From: Aptenodytes patagonicus
Lineage: Eukaryota; Chordata; Aves; Sphenisciformes; Spheniscidae
Assembly (NCBI RefSeq): GCF_965638725.1
Contig: NC_134950.1
Coordinates: 107,530,802 to 107,594,801, forward strand
DNA: 64,000 bases
Direction of reading: 5' to 3'
Both the position numbers and the translations under genes were made by a program. This document shows, piece after piece, positions 1 through 10,349 of this stretch (its first letter is position 1; every line of letters starts with the position of its first letter). The notes beneath the pieces are model-generated. The model saw nothing but the letters and a program-made list of their open reading frames with translations. It searched no databases and was not told the origin of the DNA.

Positions 1-226
1 CCAATGATCTGAATTATGTGATGTTAAGTACTAATTATAATTATAATAGTTATACTAATAATACACAAACCATATAACCAATAATACACAAATCCAACAC
101 CACATACCATCTCCATTTTTCCTGCCCTGGAAGATTATTATGACAGATGGAGCCCGAAGTCATGGACTAAATGAACTCACCGAACGTTTTAGAGGGATGG
201 CCCACAGACTAAGGGAATGATATCTC

Positions 227-261
<35 letters not shown>

Positions 262-346
262 AAAAGGGGGTGGTAATTAATGAAAATGTACTGGAAAATA
301 TGAGACTTGAGCATGACATAGATGGTATAGAATAAGGGGTGGATAT
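1..346. other. Gene-free left edge of the window
   Basis: AT-rich sequence with no exon I can support. It holds a compound dinucleotide microsatellite: TG repeats at about 227-244 running into TA repeats at 245-260 and a short A run. It should be intronic or 5' flank of PLEKHG4B, whose first visible exon is at 1164. Confidence 0.5.
227..266. repeat. (TG)n(TA)n microsatellite
   Basis: About nine TG units followed by about eight TA units and an A run are directly visible. It is a simple repeat with no sign of function. Confidence 0.9.
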
Positions 347-900
347 TGTCCTGGTTTCGGCAGGGATAGAGTTAATTTCCTTCCTAGTAGCTGGTACAAT
401 GCTGTGTTTTGGATTTAGGATGAGAACAAAGTTGATAAGGCACCGATGTTTTAGTTGTTGCTAGGTAATGCTTACACTAGCCAAGGACTTTTTAGTTTCC
501 CATGCTCTACTGACTGAGAAGGCTGGAGGTGCACAAGAAGCTGGGAGGGGGCACAGCCAAACTGGCCAAAGGGACATTCCATACCATGTGACGTCATGCT
601 CAGTACCTAAACTGGGGAAAGCTGGCCGGGGGGGGCCGCTGCTCGGGGACTGGCTGGGCATCGGTCGGCGGGTGGTGAGCAATTGTACTGTGCATCACTT
701 GCTTTGTGTATTACTATTATTATTATTATGATCATATTCTTATTATTATCATTTTATTTCAATTATTAAACTGTTTTTCTCTCAACCCACCAGTTTTTCT
801 CACTTGTGCTCTTCCAATTCTCTCCCCCATCCCAGCGGGTGGGGGGAGTGAGCGAGCGGCTGTGTGGTGCTCAGTTGCCGACTGAGGTTAAACCACGACA
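347..900 (+). mobile_element. Solo LTR, endogenous retrovirus-type, family 1 copy a
   Basis: A 554-bp element starts with TGTCCTGG and ends with CCACGACA, the TG...CA termini of an LTR. It is nearly identical to the element at 43694-44240, which defines both ends. An ATTAAA near 764, followed by a T-rich stretch, may be the polyadenylation signal. No internal retroviral sequence or second LTR flanks it, so it is a solo LTR. Unlike the second copy, its flanks (GATAT and GTCTT) do not form a target-site duplication, which would fit an older or recombined copy. Open frames inside it are not genes. Confidence 0.85.
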
Positions 901-1163
901 GTCTTCATACCTACTTTATTTCCTGGCTGTGTTGTTTGGGGAGAATCAGTGTTCCTTCTCCCAAACCTTTTAAAAGTTGCTGTAAAAGGAGAGGACTGTC
1001 ATGCCAATAACAGCTTTCCAGGACAGTGTAGTTTCCACAACTCTGACCCAAAGTTAAAACCTATCTCAAGATTAACCCACCGTCAGTACATTTGTTCTGT
1101 TAGCATAGGACTTCCTCAGTAAAAGAAGGTGGCTTAAAAACACAGCTGTCTTTCTCTTGCTAG
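901..1163. other. PLEKHG4B intron remnant
   Basis: Unique sequence between the solo LTR and the first recognisable exon. It ends in a pyrimidine-rich tract and TAG acceptor just before 1164. Nothing else is seen. Confidence 0.5.
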
Positions 1164-1257
1164 GAAGAAGATATGTGATTTGGGAGTTGTGATTCTAGTG
1201 GATTCACGGAAATGCCAGCCTGTTTCTTCTCTTTTCAAAGCATTAACAGCAATGCAG
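1164..1257 (+). pseudogene. PLEKHG4B: PLEKHG4B exon, before the spectrin-like region
   Basis: It has a TAG acceptor before 1164 and a GTGAGT donor after 1257. It reads one base of a split codon and then 31 codons beginning KKICDLGVVILVDSRKC, typical of the SEC14/CRAL-TRIO-like segment N-terminal to the spectrin region in this family. It ends in phase 0, compatible with the next exon. The frame is open and the splice sites canonical, so this exon itself is undamaged. Confidence 0.75.
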
Positions 1258-4200
1258 GTGAGTACTAGTTGAGAGACACATTGTGTTTAAGTGCTAGTAT
1301 TTTTAAAACATTCTGTAACACATACTGCAATTGTTTTGGGAATAGGAGTTTTCTTATAGTGGTTGCTGTTCTAGAGAGTAAGGACTCACTCACAGGATGA
1401 GGTGAAAAAGTTGAAGCAGAAATAGTTTAAAAAATAAGATTAAAGAGAAAGTTACTTGAGAGGGAGGTTTAATTTTCTCCAGACAGAAATTAAGTGAAAA
1501 CTGAACCAGTCTATTATGCAGTCCAGTTTTCTCAAACATTACACAGAAATGGATCAGCTTCCTGGGAAAATAGTTCTGGAGATTGACTTACAGTTGGTTT
1601 CATCTTATACTTTTTAAATTTTAGTGTCCAGTTTGGATTGAAATATGTACACAATAATATATACATAGAATGTGCTAAGAACTGCAGCAAATGTTTCCTC
1701 TGCCATTAGTGGAATGGCTTTCTTTATGCCAAACAGCTGTAGATCTAGCACAGGGTCCACAAGCAGTGTAGACCAAAAAAAAGAAACTATCATCAAGATC
1801 TTACTTCAGTGTTTAAATTTCTATTACAAAGTGTAACAGAGCAAATGACAAATATATTTTAGCATGCTTGGCTTCCATCCAAACACCTTTAAGGAAGGCA
1901 ATGTGTTCTGTTTAAATCAGATTTAACTGTGTTCAAAATGCAGACATTCTGTCCAAAATGCTTTATTTGTTCTTGTTTCTAACTCTTAAGAGAAAAATAC
2001 TGGAAGTTTATCAAAACAGAAGGGAAACTTCTCCTGCTGAATAGAGTATGTACTGTGTTTTTGGTATTTGAGCATGGAAGGAGCCAGATGTAGTTATGGC
2101 AATCCTAACATTCAGTAAGAGTGATAACAGAACACAGATACCATGTTGTAGCCAATTATGGTGTTTATTGATTTATTTATTTTTTTAAAATCTCCCAGCA
2201 TCATTTGCCATCTAACCACCAACCCCAAAAGACTTTATGTTGTAATTGATTCAAGGTCTCAGGTTCACCATTCTCTCCATCTTAAATCTAACTGAGGTTG
2301 AAAATATTTTAATATGTAAAATATTTTAGAAATATTTAATATTTAAAAATATTTTTACATAAAGGATAAATAAATTTACTGTATTCAAAGTGCTGTCAGG
2401 TGATCAAAAGAAATCTCATAAATGAATAATAGATGGGGAGAAAAAAACAGGTTCTGCTCTCCCCTTTCCTAACTCTTATGCCAGCAGGTAGGAAAGCATC
2501 TTTAGGTGGAAGTATAACTTCCTGTAGTCGTGTATTCTTAAGGATAGAATTGTTAAGAGTGCAGTTTACACCGGAATGGCAGTGTAAGCTCCAAAACTCT
2601 AGGGAACAAGGACTTTGGGTCCCTCTAGCTCTAGTACAATCCTGACATTGTGGAGATCAGTGCTTTCAGCTTGCTGGGAATAGGTGAGGTTAAGAGATCC
2701 TTCAGTAGATCCAGAGGAGACAAAACTCCCTAGCAGAGAAATTTGCTTACCATCCTATCATTCTTGAAGACTTCCCTGTTGCCCAAGGCTTCCCCAGGCA
2801 GAAATTTTCCTTGAACAAATGCCACAGGATGATCACAGCTTATCAAGTATCATCACAGCTTACTTCTCAACAAAATGACCTTGGAACCATCTGTAATATT
2901 GTTACCATACATTTTAGTTTAAACAGTGTTTTGTCTTAATTCCTCCTGCATGTAAATATTTTGAACTTCTGCAAGTAGGCAGTAGCATTCTGGAATTAAC
3001 CCAGGGGTTTTCCCTGCTAGTAGCAGATGCTAACTGATGTACTACTTCAGTCTAGATAGTTGCCTATGCAATGCAAAACTGGAACCCTTAAGCAGAGACA
3101 TTAGAGGATTAAGAATAGCCCTGTAAAAATTTCTGCTGCCTGCTTGAGTGAATCAGCATTTTATGCTCTCTGCAAGGGTTTGAGTAAAAACAAATCAATT
3201 ACCACTCATGTTATAGTAATTATTTTATTCAGATAATTTTAATGTTTCATGAGATACTTTATTATACCTTGGTGATATGGCAGATATGCCTTGAGGAAAG
3301 GCATTGAATTAGGAAAGACTGTTTTGGCTTGTTTCTAAACATAGTTGTTTGTATTACTTAAAGATGCAGAATTTAGTAGAAATGATATATTTACATGTGG
3401 TGGTGTTCTAATGGAATAAAACATACAGAACTAATTAGTTTCCCACAGTCAACTCCGGTTTTAGAGTTCATTATTTTTTTAAAGCTTTTTAAAGTCACTT
3501 AAATCCTGAAACTTAGCCAGATAAGCAGGTTGTCTCATCTTTAACAAAACCGCATATAATCTCAGTTTCAAAATGAAAAAAGTCTAGATGCAGAAACTCT
3601 GACTGATGTTTAGATCTGTTCTTTCCCTATGTCGGTGGGGGAAAAAAACTAAACCCTTCTTTTAGTTTAATTTTTGAAGGGAGAATAACTATACAGCCTT
3701 CCAGGGGGTGGATAACAAAGAATAGAGAGACCTGTTGTATTTCAAGTAGGCAACCTGCAATGTAACTGAGTGCCATATCCACTCACTCACATTGTATTGT
3801 GGCGTGCTGTAGAACTACCGTGCTTATAAACTTAGCACAGCCTTTGTATAAAAGGGGTGCAAAGAATTTCTTTTCTTCCTTGTAATTATAATGCCAGTGG
3901 TCGTGTCTTAAATGTACAAGGCAAGGGCTAAATCTGCATGGCCCAACAGACCAAACCTGGCCAAATCCTGCCTGCCACTGTTTCCTGGAAAAGAAAGCAG
4001 CTGTTTTGGCTGTGAACGGTAGCACTAAAACCAAACATTTCCTTTGGAAAATTACTATTCTTCAGAGCTGGACTGTGTGTTTTCCAGATGTGACTAGAGA
4101 TATATGCATTGCAGTCCCTTCAGGCAGCGACTACCATTTCCACCCCTTCTCTGCAGTAGGATTCAGCCACACTATATCCCTTTTAAGTCGTGGTCTCCTA

Positions 4201-4451
4201 GAGTATTGTCCACAAGAGCTCATCACCCTGTCCTTGTCTTTCCTGGAGCAGGCATCACTTCTGCTGGAGACTGGTGGTAGGCATTCCTAGGGGAGGAATT
4301 CTGAAAAAGAATATGCAAGGCAATGTTCAGGGCAAGGTGCCTGGCTGCTACTGCTACTCATGTGAGGTTGCTGCCCATGCATAGGGAGAGAGATGTGCAT
4401 GCCTGTAACTTCCTGTTGTCAGACCTGTTGTGCTACAGTACTTCCTGTATG
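1258..4451 (+). other. PLEKHG4B intron, first half
   Basis: AT-rich intronic sequence of about 3.2 kb up to the LTR target site. I see no exon, RNA gene or conserved motif. Short open frames on either strand lack coding character. Confidence 0.5.
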
Positions 4452-4456
4452 CAGAT

Positions 4457-5504
4457 TATATAGAGTTTACATGGCAAGGTTTTGGTAGCCGGGGGGCTGC
4501 AGGGGTGGCCTCTGTGAGAAGAGACCAGGAGCTGCCCCCAGGTTGGACAGAGCCAGTTCCAGCCAGCTCCAAGATGGACCTGCTGCTGGCCTAAGCTGAG
4601 CCCATCAGCAACACTGGTGGCACTTCTGTGATAATGTATTTAAGAAAGGGTAAAAAATGCTGCACAACAGTGTGAGATAGAGAGGAGTGAGGGGAAAAAA
4701 ATGTTGAGAAACAATCCTGCAGACACAAAGGTCAGTGAAGAAGGAGCGGCAGGTGTTCCATGTGCCCAAGCAGAGATTCCCCTGCAGCCCATGGAGGACC
4801 ATGGCGAAGAAAGTATTTCTCTGCAGCCAGTGCAGGACCCCACGGTGGAGCAGGTGGATGTGCCCTAAAGAAAGCTGCAGCCCATGGAGAGCCCACGCTC
4901 CTGGAGCAGGCTCCTGGCAGGAGCTGTGGCCTGTGGAGAGGAGGCCATGCAGGCACGGGTTTTCTGGCAGGAACTGAGGCCCGTGGGGGTCCCATATCGG
5001 AGCAGTCTGTTCCTGAAGGACTGTACCCTATGGAGAGGACACGCTGGAGCAGTTCTTGAAGAATTGCAGCCCATGGAACTGTGGAAAGGCCCCACACTGG
5101 AGCAGGAGAAAAGTGTGAAGAGAAAGGAGCAGCAGAGACAAACTGCTAGGGACTGACCACAAACACCCGTTCCCCATCCCCCTGCACCATTGCTGGGGGG
5201 AAGGTAGAAGAGTTGTGATTGGAGAAGTAGAGTTGAGCCTAAGATGGGGGGTGGGAGAAGGTGTTTTTAGTTTTGTCTTTTTTTCTTATCATTCTACTCT
5301 ATTTTTAATTGGCAGTAAATTAAATTCATTTTCCCCAAGTCAAGTCTTTTTTGCCTGTGATGGTACTTGGTAAGTGATCTCCCTGTCTTTATGTCAACCC
5401 ACAAGCTTTTCCATCTTATTTTCTCCCCCTTGTCCTGTTGAGGAGGGGGAGTGAGAGAGCAGCTGGGTGGGGGTCTGGCAGCCAGCCAAGGTCAACCAAC
5501 CACA
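4457..5504 (+). mobile_element. Solo LTR, family 2 copy a
   Basis: A 1,048-bp element homologous along its whole length to 20049-21120. It is flanked by a perfect 5-bp target duplication, CAGAT, at 4452-4456 and 5505-5509. The 5' end is TA where the sister copy has TG, a probable point change; the 3' end is ACCACA. It contains a TATA-like GTATTTAAG near 4636, a minisatellite-like series of CAGCCCATGGA units between about 4780 and 5085, and an ATTAAA near the 3' end. There is no internal region, hence a solo LTR. Overlapping open frames on both strands come from the GC-rich repeats. Confidence 0.88.
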
Positions 5505-5509
5505 CAGAT

Positions 5510-6726
5510 TGAGATGGTTTTTTAGTGGTCAGGTATGAAAATGAGAGTAATATGAAGTATTAGATGAAGGTGACAGAATATCAGAGCAGATCAAACTGAT
5601 GTTAAGAAAGTGCTGTAATGCACGGAGGATCAGAAGAGGAGAAAACGTTATTCATAAGACTCTGAAATCACAGCAGGTGTGATGAACTGGAAGTAAACTT
5701 GTTCTGTTTTGAGGATATGAGTGGGGCAATGTAATTTTACTGTTGTATAAAAAACATTGAGTTGTTTTCAGTTCACTGGTGAAAGCATATCCTCGAAAGA
5801 CCTTTTGAGAGTGCAAAATAGGCAACATATGGAAACATTTTGAAGCAAATTCACAAAACTGGTCTTCAGTGTAGCTGAGCCTATGCTGGCCTCGTTATGT
5901 CCTATTGAAGTTATGTACTCAACAGCAGGTGGCCTTATGCCATGTCCTCACCCAGGGCACAAATCAGTCTCACGTACACCTAGAAAGCACTCCATTGTAT
6001 CCCACAGAGTAGGTGTATCCATTTGCTATGGCAGGAGCTGTTTCAATCCTTAAACATCAAACTGATAGATTCTTAAAAGTGCTCAAAATATCTTCTCTCT
6101 GCTATGACAGGAAATGCTGCTCAAGAAAAACTGGTACAAATTAATGTATATGTTCAACATCAGGAAAACATAATTTCGTCTATAGAACATTCCAAGATTT
6201 TAGTATCTTTTTTTAATTTGTTTCAAAAAAAAAAAGGGATCTCACAGAAATGATGACACATTTTGGTGCTATAGCAAGTCTTTTGGAATAAAATTCCATT
6301 CTAAAAACACTTAGCAGCAATATAGCTCATAGGTTAGAATCTAATATAAATAAGCTTACAAAACATTTGAAAAATTCAGCATTAGCTTAGGAGAGAAGAC
6401 ATTCTAAGGTTCTTTGAACTAATAAATATTAATTTTGTTTTAGAACAAGCAGATTTATTTTAAACTTAATTTAACTTTTATAAGCTAGCAATAATTTTAG
6501 TAGGAATTATTTTAGCATCATGGAATTTACCTGGCCCTTTAGTACGGGCTGAGGTGGTGTACTGAAGAGACCAAGATGCTTCAGGTGAACCAAGTTGCTG
6601 CCTTGATTGTATTATGAGTAACAATTACACAGGGAAACTTCTTTCTGTAGCACCTTAGAAAATGGAAGAGTGTGTGATATTCATAGTAATGAATTTACTC
6701 TAACTGTATTTTGTCTTCCCTATCAG
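5510..6726 (+). other. PLEKHG4B intron, second half
   Basis: AT-rich intronic sequence from the LTR target site to the acceptor at 6725-6726. Nothing recognisable beyond short A runs. Confidence 0.5.
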
Positions 6727-6813
6727 AATGCAATTCCTCATTCCATTCACAGTGTCCTAGTATTGACTGATAAGGAGTGTGCTTTTAGACCTCACTGGGA
6801 CACAGCAATTCAG
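6727..6813 (+). pseudogene. PLEKHG4B: PLEKHG4B exon
   Basis: Exactly 29 codons, NAIPHSIHSVLVLTDKE onward, between a CAG acceptor and a CAG|GTAAGT donor, phase 0 at both ends. It continues the CRAL-TRIO-like segment of the previous exon. No damage is visible. Confidence 0.78.
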
Positions 6814-7403
6814 GTAAGTTAAAATATCGCTCAGAGTTGCCAAAACATGTATGTAATCTCTGGCTATATTAAACCTTACCTGCTTCAGTGTGATGCAATA
6901 TTTTTAATCTTAAGAGATCTGGTGTAACTAGTGACTCCTAGTTTGGTCTAACCCAAATACGAGTATCCCACATTAGATTCTTAGCTGGCATGATTTATTC
7001 TAGCTTTGAGTCTGACCTTGAAGTTCTCTACAGGAGTGCAGTATTCTCTTCTTTTCTGCAGAGGTCAGTGGACCTGTCCTAATATGTTATCAAAAATTCT
7101 GATTTCGAAATCATGAAGTATGAGTGTAGTGGTACTAAAATGAAAGTGTCTGAAGCTGAAATTGGTTTTATCCCCTTCTCGCCCAGACATGGGCTTTATT
7201 GATGTAACATTAAAATTATCATACCAGTTTAATTATGCTGGTTTCAAACCATCAGAAGAACCAAAGCTCTGCAGATTAGCACTTGCTATGAATAACTCGG
7301 AGAGTTCTGTGACTATTTGTTGTGCTTTTAAATTCAAGACACCAAAACAATTCTTTTAGACTTTTTCTAAAGTTCTACCTATTGTCATGTTTTGTCAATG
7401 TAG

Positions 7404-7496
7404 AAACTGGAACACTTCATTACAAACTGCAAGGAGGCCATTGTCTTTCTGCAAAACAGTCAGCCCACTTACAACCAACAGAACTCTCAATACTGT
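7404..7496 (+). pseudogene. PLEKHG4B: PLEKHG4B exon with probable GC donor
   Basis: It begins after TAG with KLEHFITNCKEAIVFLQNS, matching the start of the spectrin-like region of PLEKHG4 (a helix with LLQNC). Using the obvious GTAAGT at 7501 leaves the exon in phase 1, and the next exon, clearly phase 0, would then hit a stop at once. Using GCAAGT at 7497 instead gives 31 whole codons and a perfect phase match. I therefore place the end at 7496 with a GC-AG intron; a 1-bp indel is the alternative. Confidence 0.65.
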
Positions 7497-8049
7497 GCAA
7501 GTAAGTATTGATTGAAAGGATGGATTGAAATTTCTCTGTTGTCAAATAAAGAAACTTGCTTTTGAAACAACTTTAGTCTAGCAGATTAAATGCTTTCTGG
7601 TTGAATGTGTAGTGCACCAAAATGAATTTATAGCAGTAAGAGGAAATTTACAATTTTAGCTTGGATAAGAAAATGTGTTCATACTTGCCTAAATTCTAGT
7701 GTTAACAAAAGTTTTTCACCACAGTCGCTAGACCAGAAGTAGCTCACTAATGCTATCTGTCATGTCAAACCACACCTCAAACATGGCTATTCCAGCTAAA
7801 TATACATGGGGTCAGGAGAACATTGGCCAGAATTTTGTGTGTAAGCACAGTTCTCCCTAAATGAATATCTGGTTTAGATCCATTTTGTCAAAAAATATAG
7901 CTAATATCTGGTCAAAAATTGCAAGTGTGGAGTAGGCACTAACAAAGTTCTCATAATTTGGATTTATTTTTGAATGTGTGTGAGTTAGATGGTGTTCCCT
8001 CTCTGGGTTTCTCTGAACAAATGGCACATAGTAATTTTCTTCTGCACAG

Positions 8050-8192
8050 GAAGCGCGTGATTTAGTCAGTAAACACAAGACAATAATGAAGCTTGTTTTG
8101 GAAGAGGCCTTGTTAATAACACTCAGGCTAAAAGGTGGAACAGTCCTTGCAAGACTTAGAAAGGAGGAGTTCTGCCACACAGAACACTACCG
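8050..8192 (+). pseudogene. PLEKHG4B: PLEKHG4B spectrin-like exon
   Basis: CACAG acceptor and CG|GTAAGT donor. It encodes EARDLVSKHKTIMKLVLEEA and then LKGGTVLARLRKEE, which aligns by eye with the spectrin-like helix of PLEKHG4. It ends in phase 2, and the next exon begins with the matching single base. Open and undamaged. Confidence 0.8.
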
Positions 8193-8253
8193 GTAAGTAC
8201 AGACTTTGGAAAAGATGCATCATTGTTGATTATGCCAGAGAACTATAGTAATC

Positions 8254-8849
8254 CTGGGGTGCATTAAATACAGCATAACCAGCCAGTCAAAAGAGGTGAT
8301 TATCCTGTTGTATTCAGCGTTGGTGCGGCCTCATCTTGAGTACTGTGTGCAGTTCTGGGCCCCACAACTTCAAAAAGACGTTAAGGTCCTTGAATGCATC
8401 CAGAGGAGGGCACCAAAGCCGGTGAAAGGGCTGGAAGGCATGTCCTATGAGGAGCGGCTGAGGACACTGGGTTTGTCTAGTTTGGAGAGAAGGAGGCTGA
8501 GGGGCAACCTCATTGCTCTCTCCAGCTTCCTGCGGAGGGGAAGAGGGGAGGGAGGTGTTGATCTCTTCTCCCGGGGATCCAGTGATAGGACACATGGGAA
8601 TGGTTCAAAGCTGTGTCCATCAGGGGAGGTTCAGACTTGACATGAGGAAGCATTTCTTTACTGAGAGGATGGTCAAACACTGGAACAGCTTCCTAGAGCC
8701 CAAGCCTGTCAGCGTTTAAGAGGCATTTGGACAATACCCTTAGCAACATGCTCTAACTTTTGGTCAGCCCTGAATTGGTCAGGCAGTTGGACTAGATGAT
8801 CGTTGTAGGTCCCTTCCAACTGAAATAGTGTATTCTATTCTATTCTAAT
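8254..8849 (+). mobile_element. CR1 LINE, 5'-truncated 3' end
   Basis: About 600 bp of the C-terminal ORF2 and 3' end of a chicken-repeat-1 LINE, inserted in a PLEKHG4B intron. Diagnostic strings are [15 protein letters not shown] and the terminal TATTCTATTC octamer repeat. The start matches the end region of the minus-strand copy at 37108-38133, so the two belong to the same subfamily. CR1 elements usually insert without target duplication, and none is seen. Confidence 0.9.
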
Positions 8850-9418
8850 AGAAGGAGAAGTGGAAATAGCCATTTACTTCATTTGTAAGTTTAGATTGTC
8901 TTTTGGTCTGTCCCTCTAACGCATGGCTGCTGCAGCTTTATTTTTAAAGAAGATCTAGGGCTCTCCAAAATTCAGCTGTAGCTCATCTTCCATAAAGACA
9001 AAGTAATAAAGTTCTGATTCAGTAAATCCTGTCATGTCTAAGTGTATAGATTTCAAGTTTCATTAGAGCATAGTTTGAGTGACTTGAGTTTTAGACTGAT
9101 GATTCTCAAGTGGGGAGAACTTCATGTATACAGCCTTAAAAGGTCTTCTATGCCATGCATTGTTTTGCAGCTAGAATCAGATACACTTAATATTCTTGGA
9201 CACTTTTTGAAAGTGCAGCCATCATGTTAATGTGGTTCTAAGTAAGGTACATTTTCATTTGACAAGTTGAATAAACTAATATACTTTGTAGTTACTGGCT
9301 TGTTTGCAGTGACATTCTTCAACAAAATAGGGATTGATGCCTTCTGAAGGATGCAGTTCACCTTCTGACAAAGTCCATGTCAGAAAAATTCTGTTGACCT
9401 TTCCTCCCCACCTAACAG

Positions 9419-9557
9419 AGATGCCATGGAGTTTGTAACCAGATTGTATAATCAAGTAGATGAGGAAGTCCATACACTGGTGCTGTTATCCAATAAATGC
9501 CTCCAGCAGCTGGGGAATCTTGGAGAAGCCATAAATTTTGAAGAAGACTGTGACCAG
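9419..9557 (+). pseudogene. PLEKHG4B: PLEKHG4B spectrin-like exon
   Basis: The first base completes the arginine codon from the previous exon. Then 46 codons read DAMEFVTRLYNQVDEEVHTL onward, aligning with the YRTAMDKADELYDRVD helix of PLEKHG4. The acceptor is AACAG and the donor CAG|GTCAGC. Phase 0 exit; undamaged. Confidence 0.82.
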
Positions 9558-9914
9558 GTCAGCATTACTTTTTGAGAATTGTATTAAACAAGTTACAGTT
9601 TTAAGCTTCTTTTTCTCTGTTTAAATAGCTGAATTTATCTGACGTTATGTATATCGGTGTTTACATATTAGTGCTGCTCAGAGACAATGTGTGAGTAGTG
9701 TTATTAATATTAGCAGTTTATGAGTATGCAAAACAAATTATAGTCATCAGGTCAGTATTACAAGCTGACCAAATTCAGCTGAAATATACGAGGTAGATAA
9801 GAGAGATACATATGAGGTATGTTAACTTACTTTAACAAACAGACTAATTTCTATGCACTATATTTACGGATAGTGTATGTTTGATTTACTGAGTGGGGAA
9901 ACAAGTTTTGTTTG

Positions 9915-10044
9915 GTATGTTTATGGAGATAAAACCATGGTTTGAAAATTAGCAAATCTTGGCTCTTCAGATCAAGAAGGACTTTCACTGGAAAAAGTAA
10001 GAAAGTTACAAGAAGATTTCCAGGTTTTGATTGACAAGGCAAAG
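9915..10044 (+). pseudogene. PLEKHG4B: PLEKHG4B exon, frameshifted with lost donor
   Basis: Between flanking exons that need a missing helix, one frame reads MEIKPWFEN (9923-9949) and meets TAG at 9950-9952. A frame one base away then reads ANLGSSDQEGLSLEKVRK and ends LIDKAK at 10044. The two parts fit one helix broken by a 1-bp loss near 9950. Directly after the last codon the sequence is TAGGTAGC where GTAGGTAGC would give a normal donor, so the splice site also appears to have lost a G. The 5' boundary is uncertain. Confidence 0.55.
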
Positions 10045-10349
10045 TAGGTAGCATGCTAATAAGGAACATTTCCTTTGCATTTTCACAGATGTTGAAAAAA
10101 ATTACTGAAATATGTGGATTTGAGTGGAAGAGGGAAGTATATTGTGGAGAAATGTTAATTTTTGCTGGCAGCATGACCATGGTATGTCTGTACTGGGCAA
10201 TGAAGATTAAGCCAGGTGCCTCTATGAAATTTAGACTGAGCTGGTACAACCACATGGCTCAGTTGCAGCAGCAAGAAGAGCAGTATTTCCAATGTATTAA
10301 TGTAGCATGTGGCACACAAGAAGTGCTTCTATAAGTACATAACTAGCTA

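Noticed and set aside
461-731. Open frames on both strands near the left end
   Set aside because: Entirely inside the family 1 solo LTR; the same frames recur in the copy at 43808-44044.
4640-5156. Several 65-121-codon frames on both strands
   Set aside because: Inside the family 2 solo LTR with its CAGCCCATGGA repeats; equivalent frames at 20237-20797.
10053-10334. 93-codon + frame in a PLEKHG4B intron
   Set aside because: No splice-phase fit with the neighbouring exons and no family resemblance.
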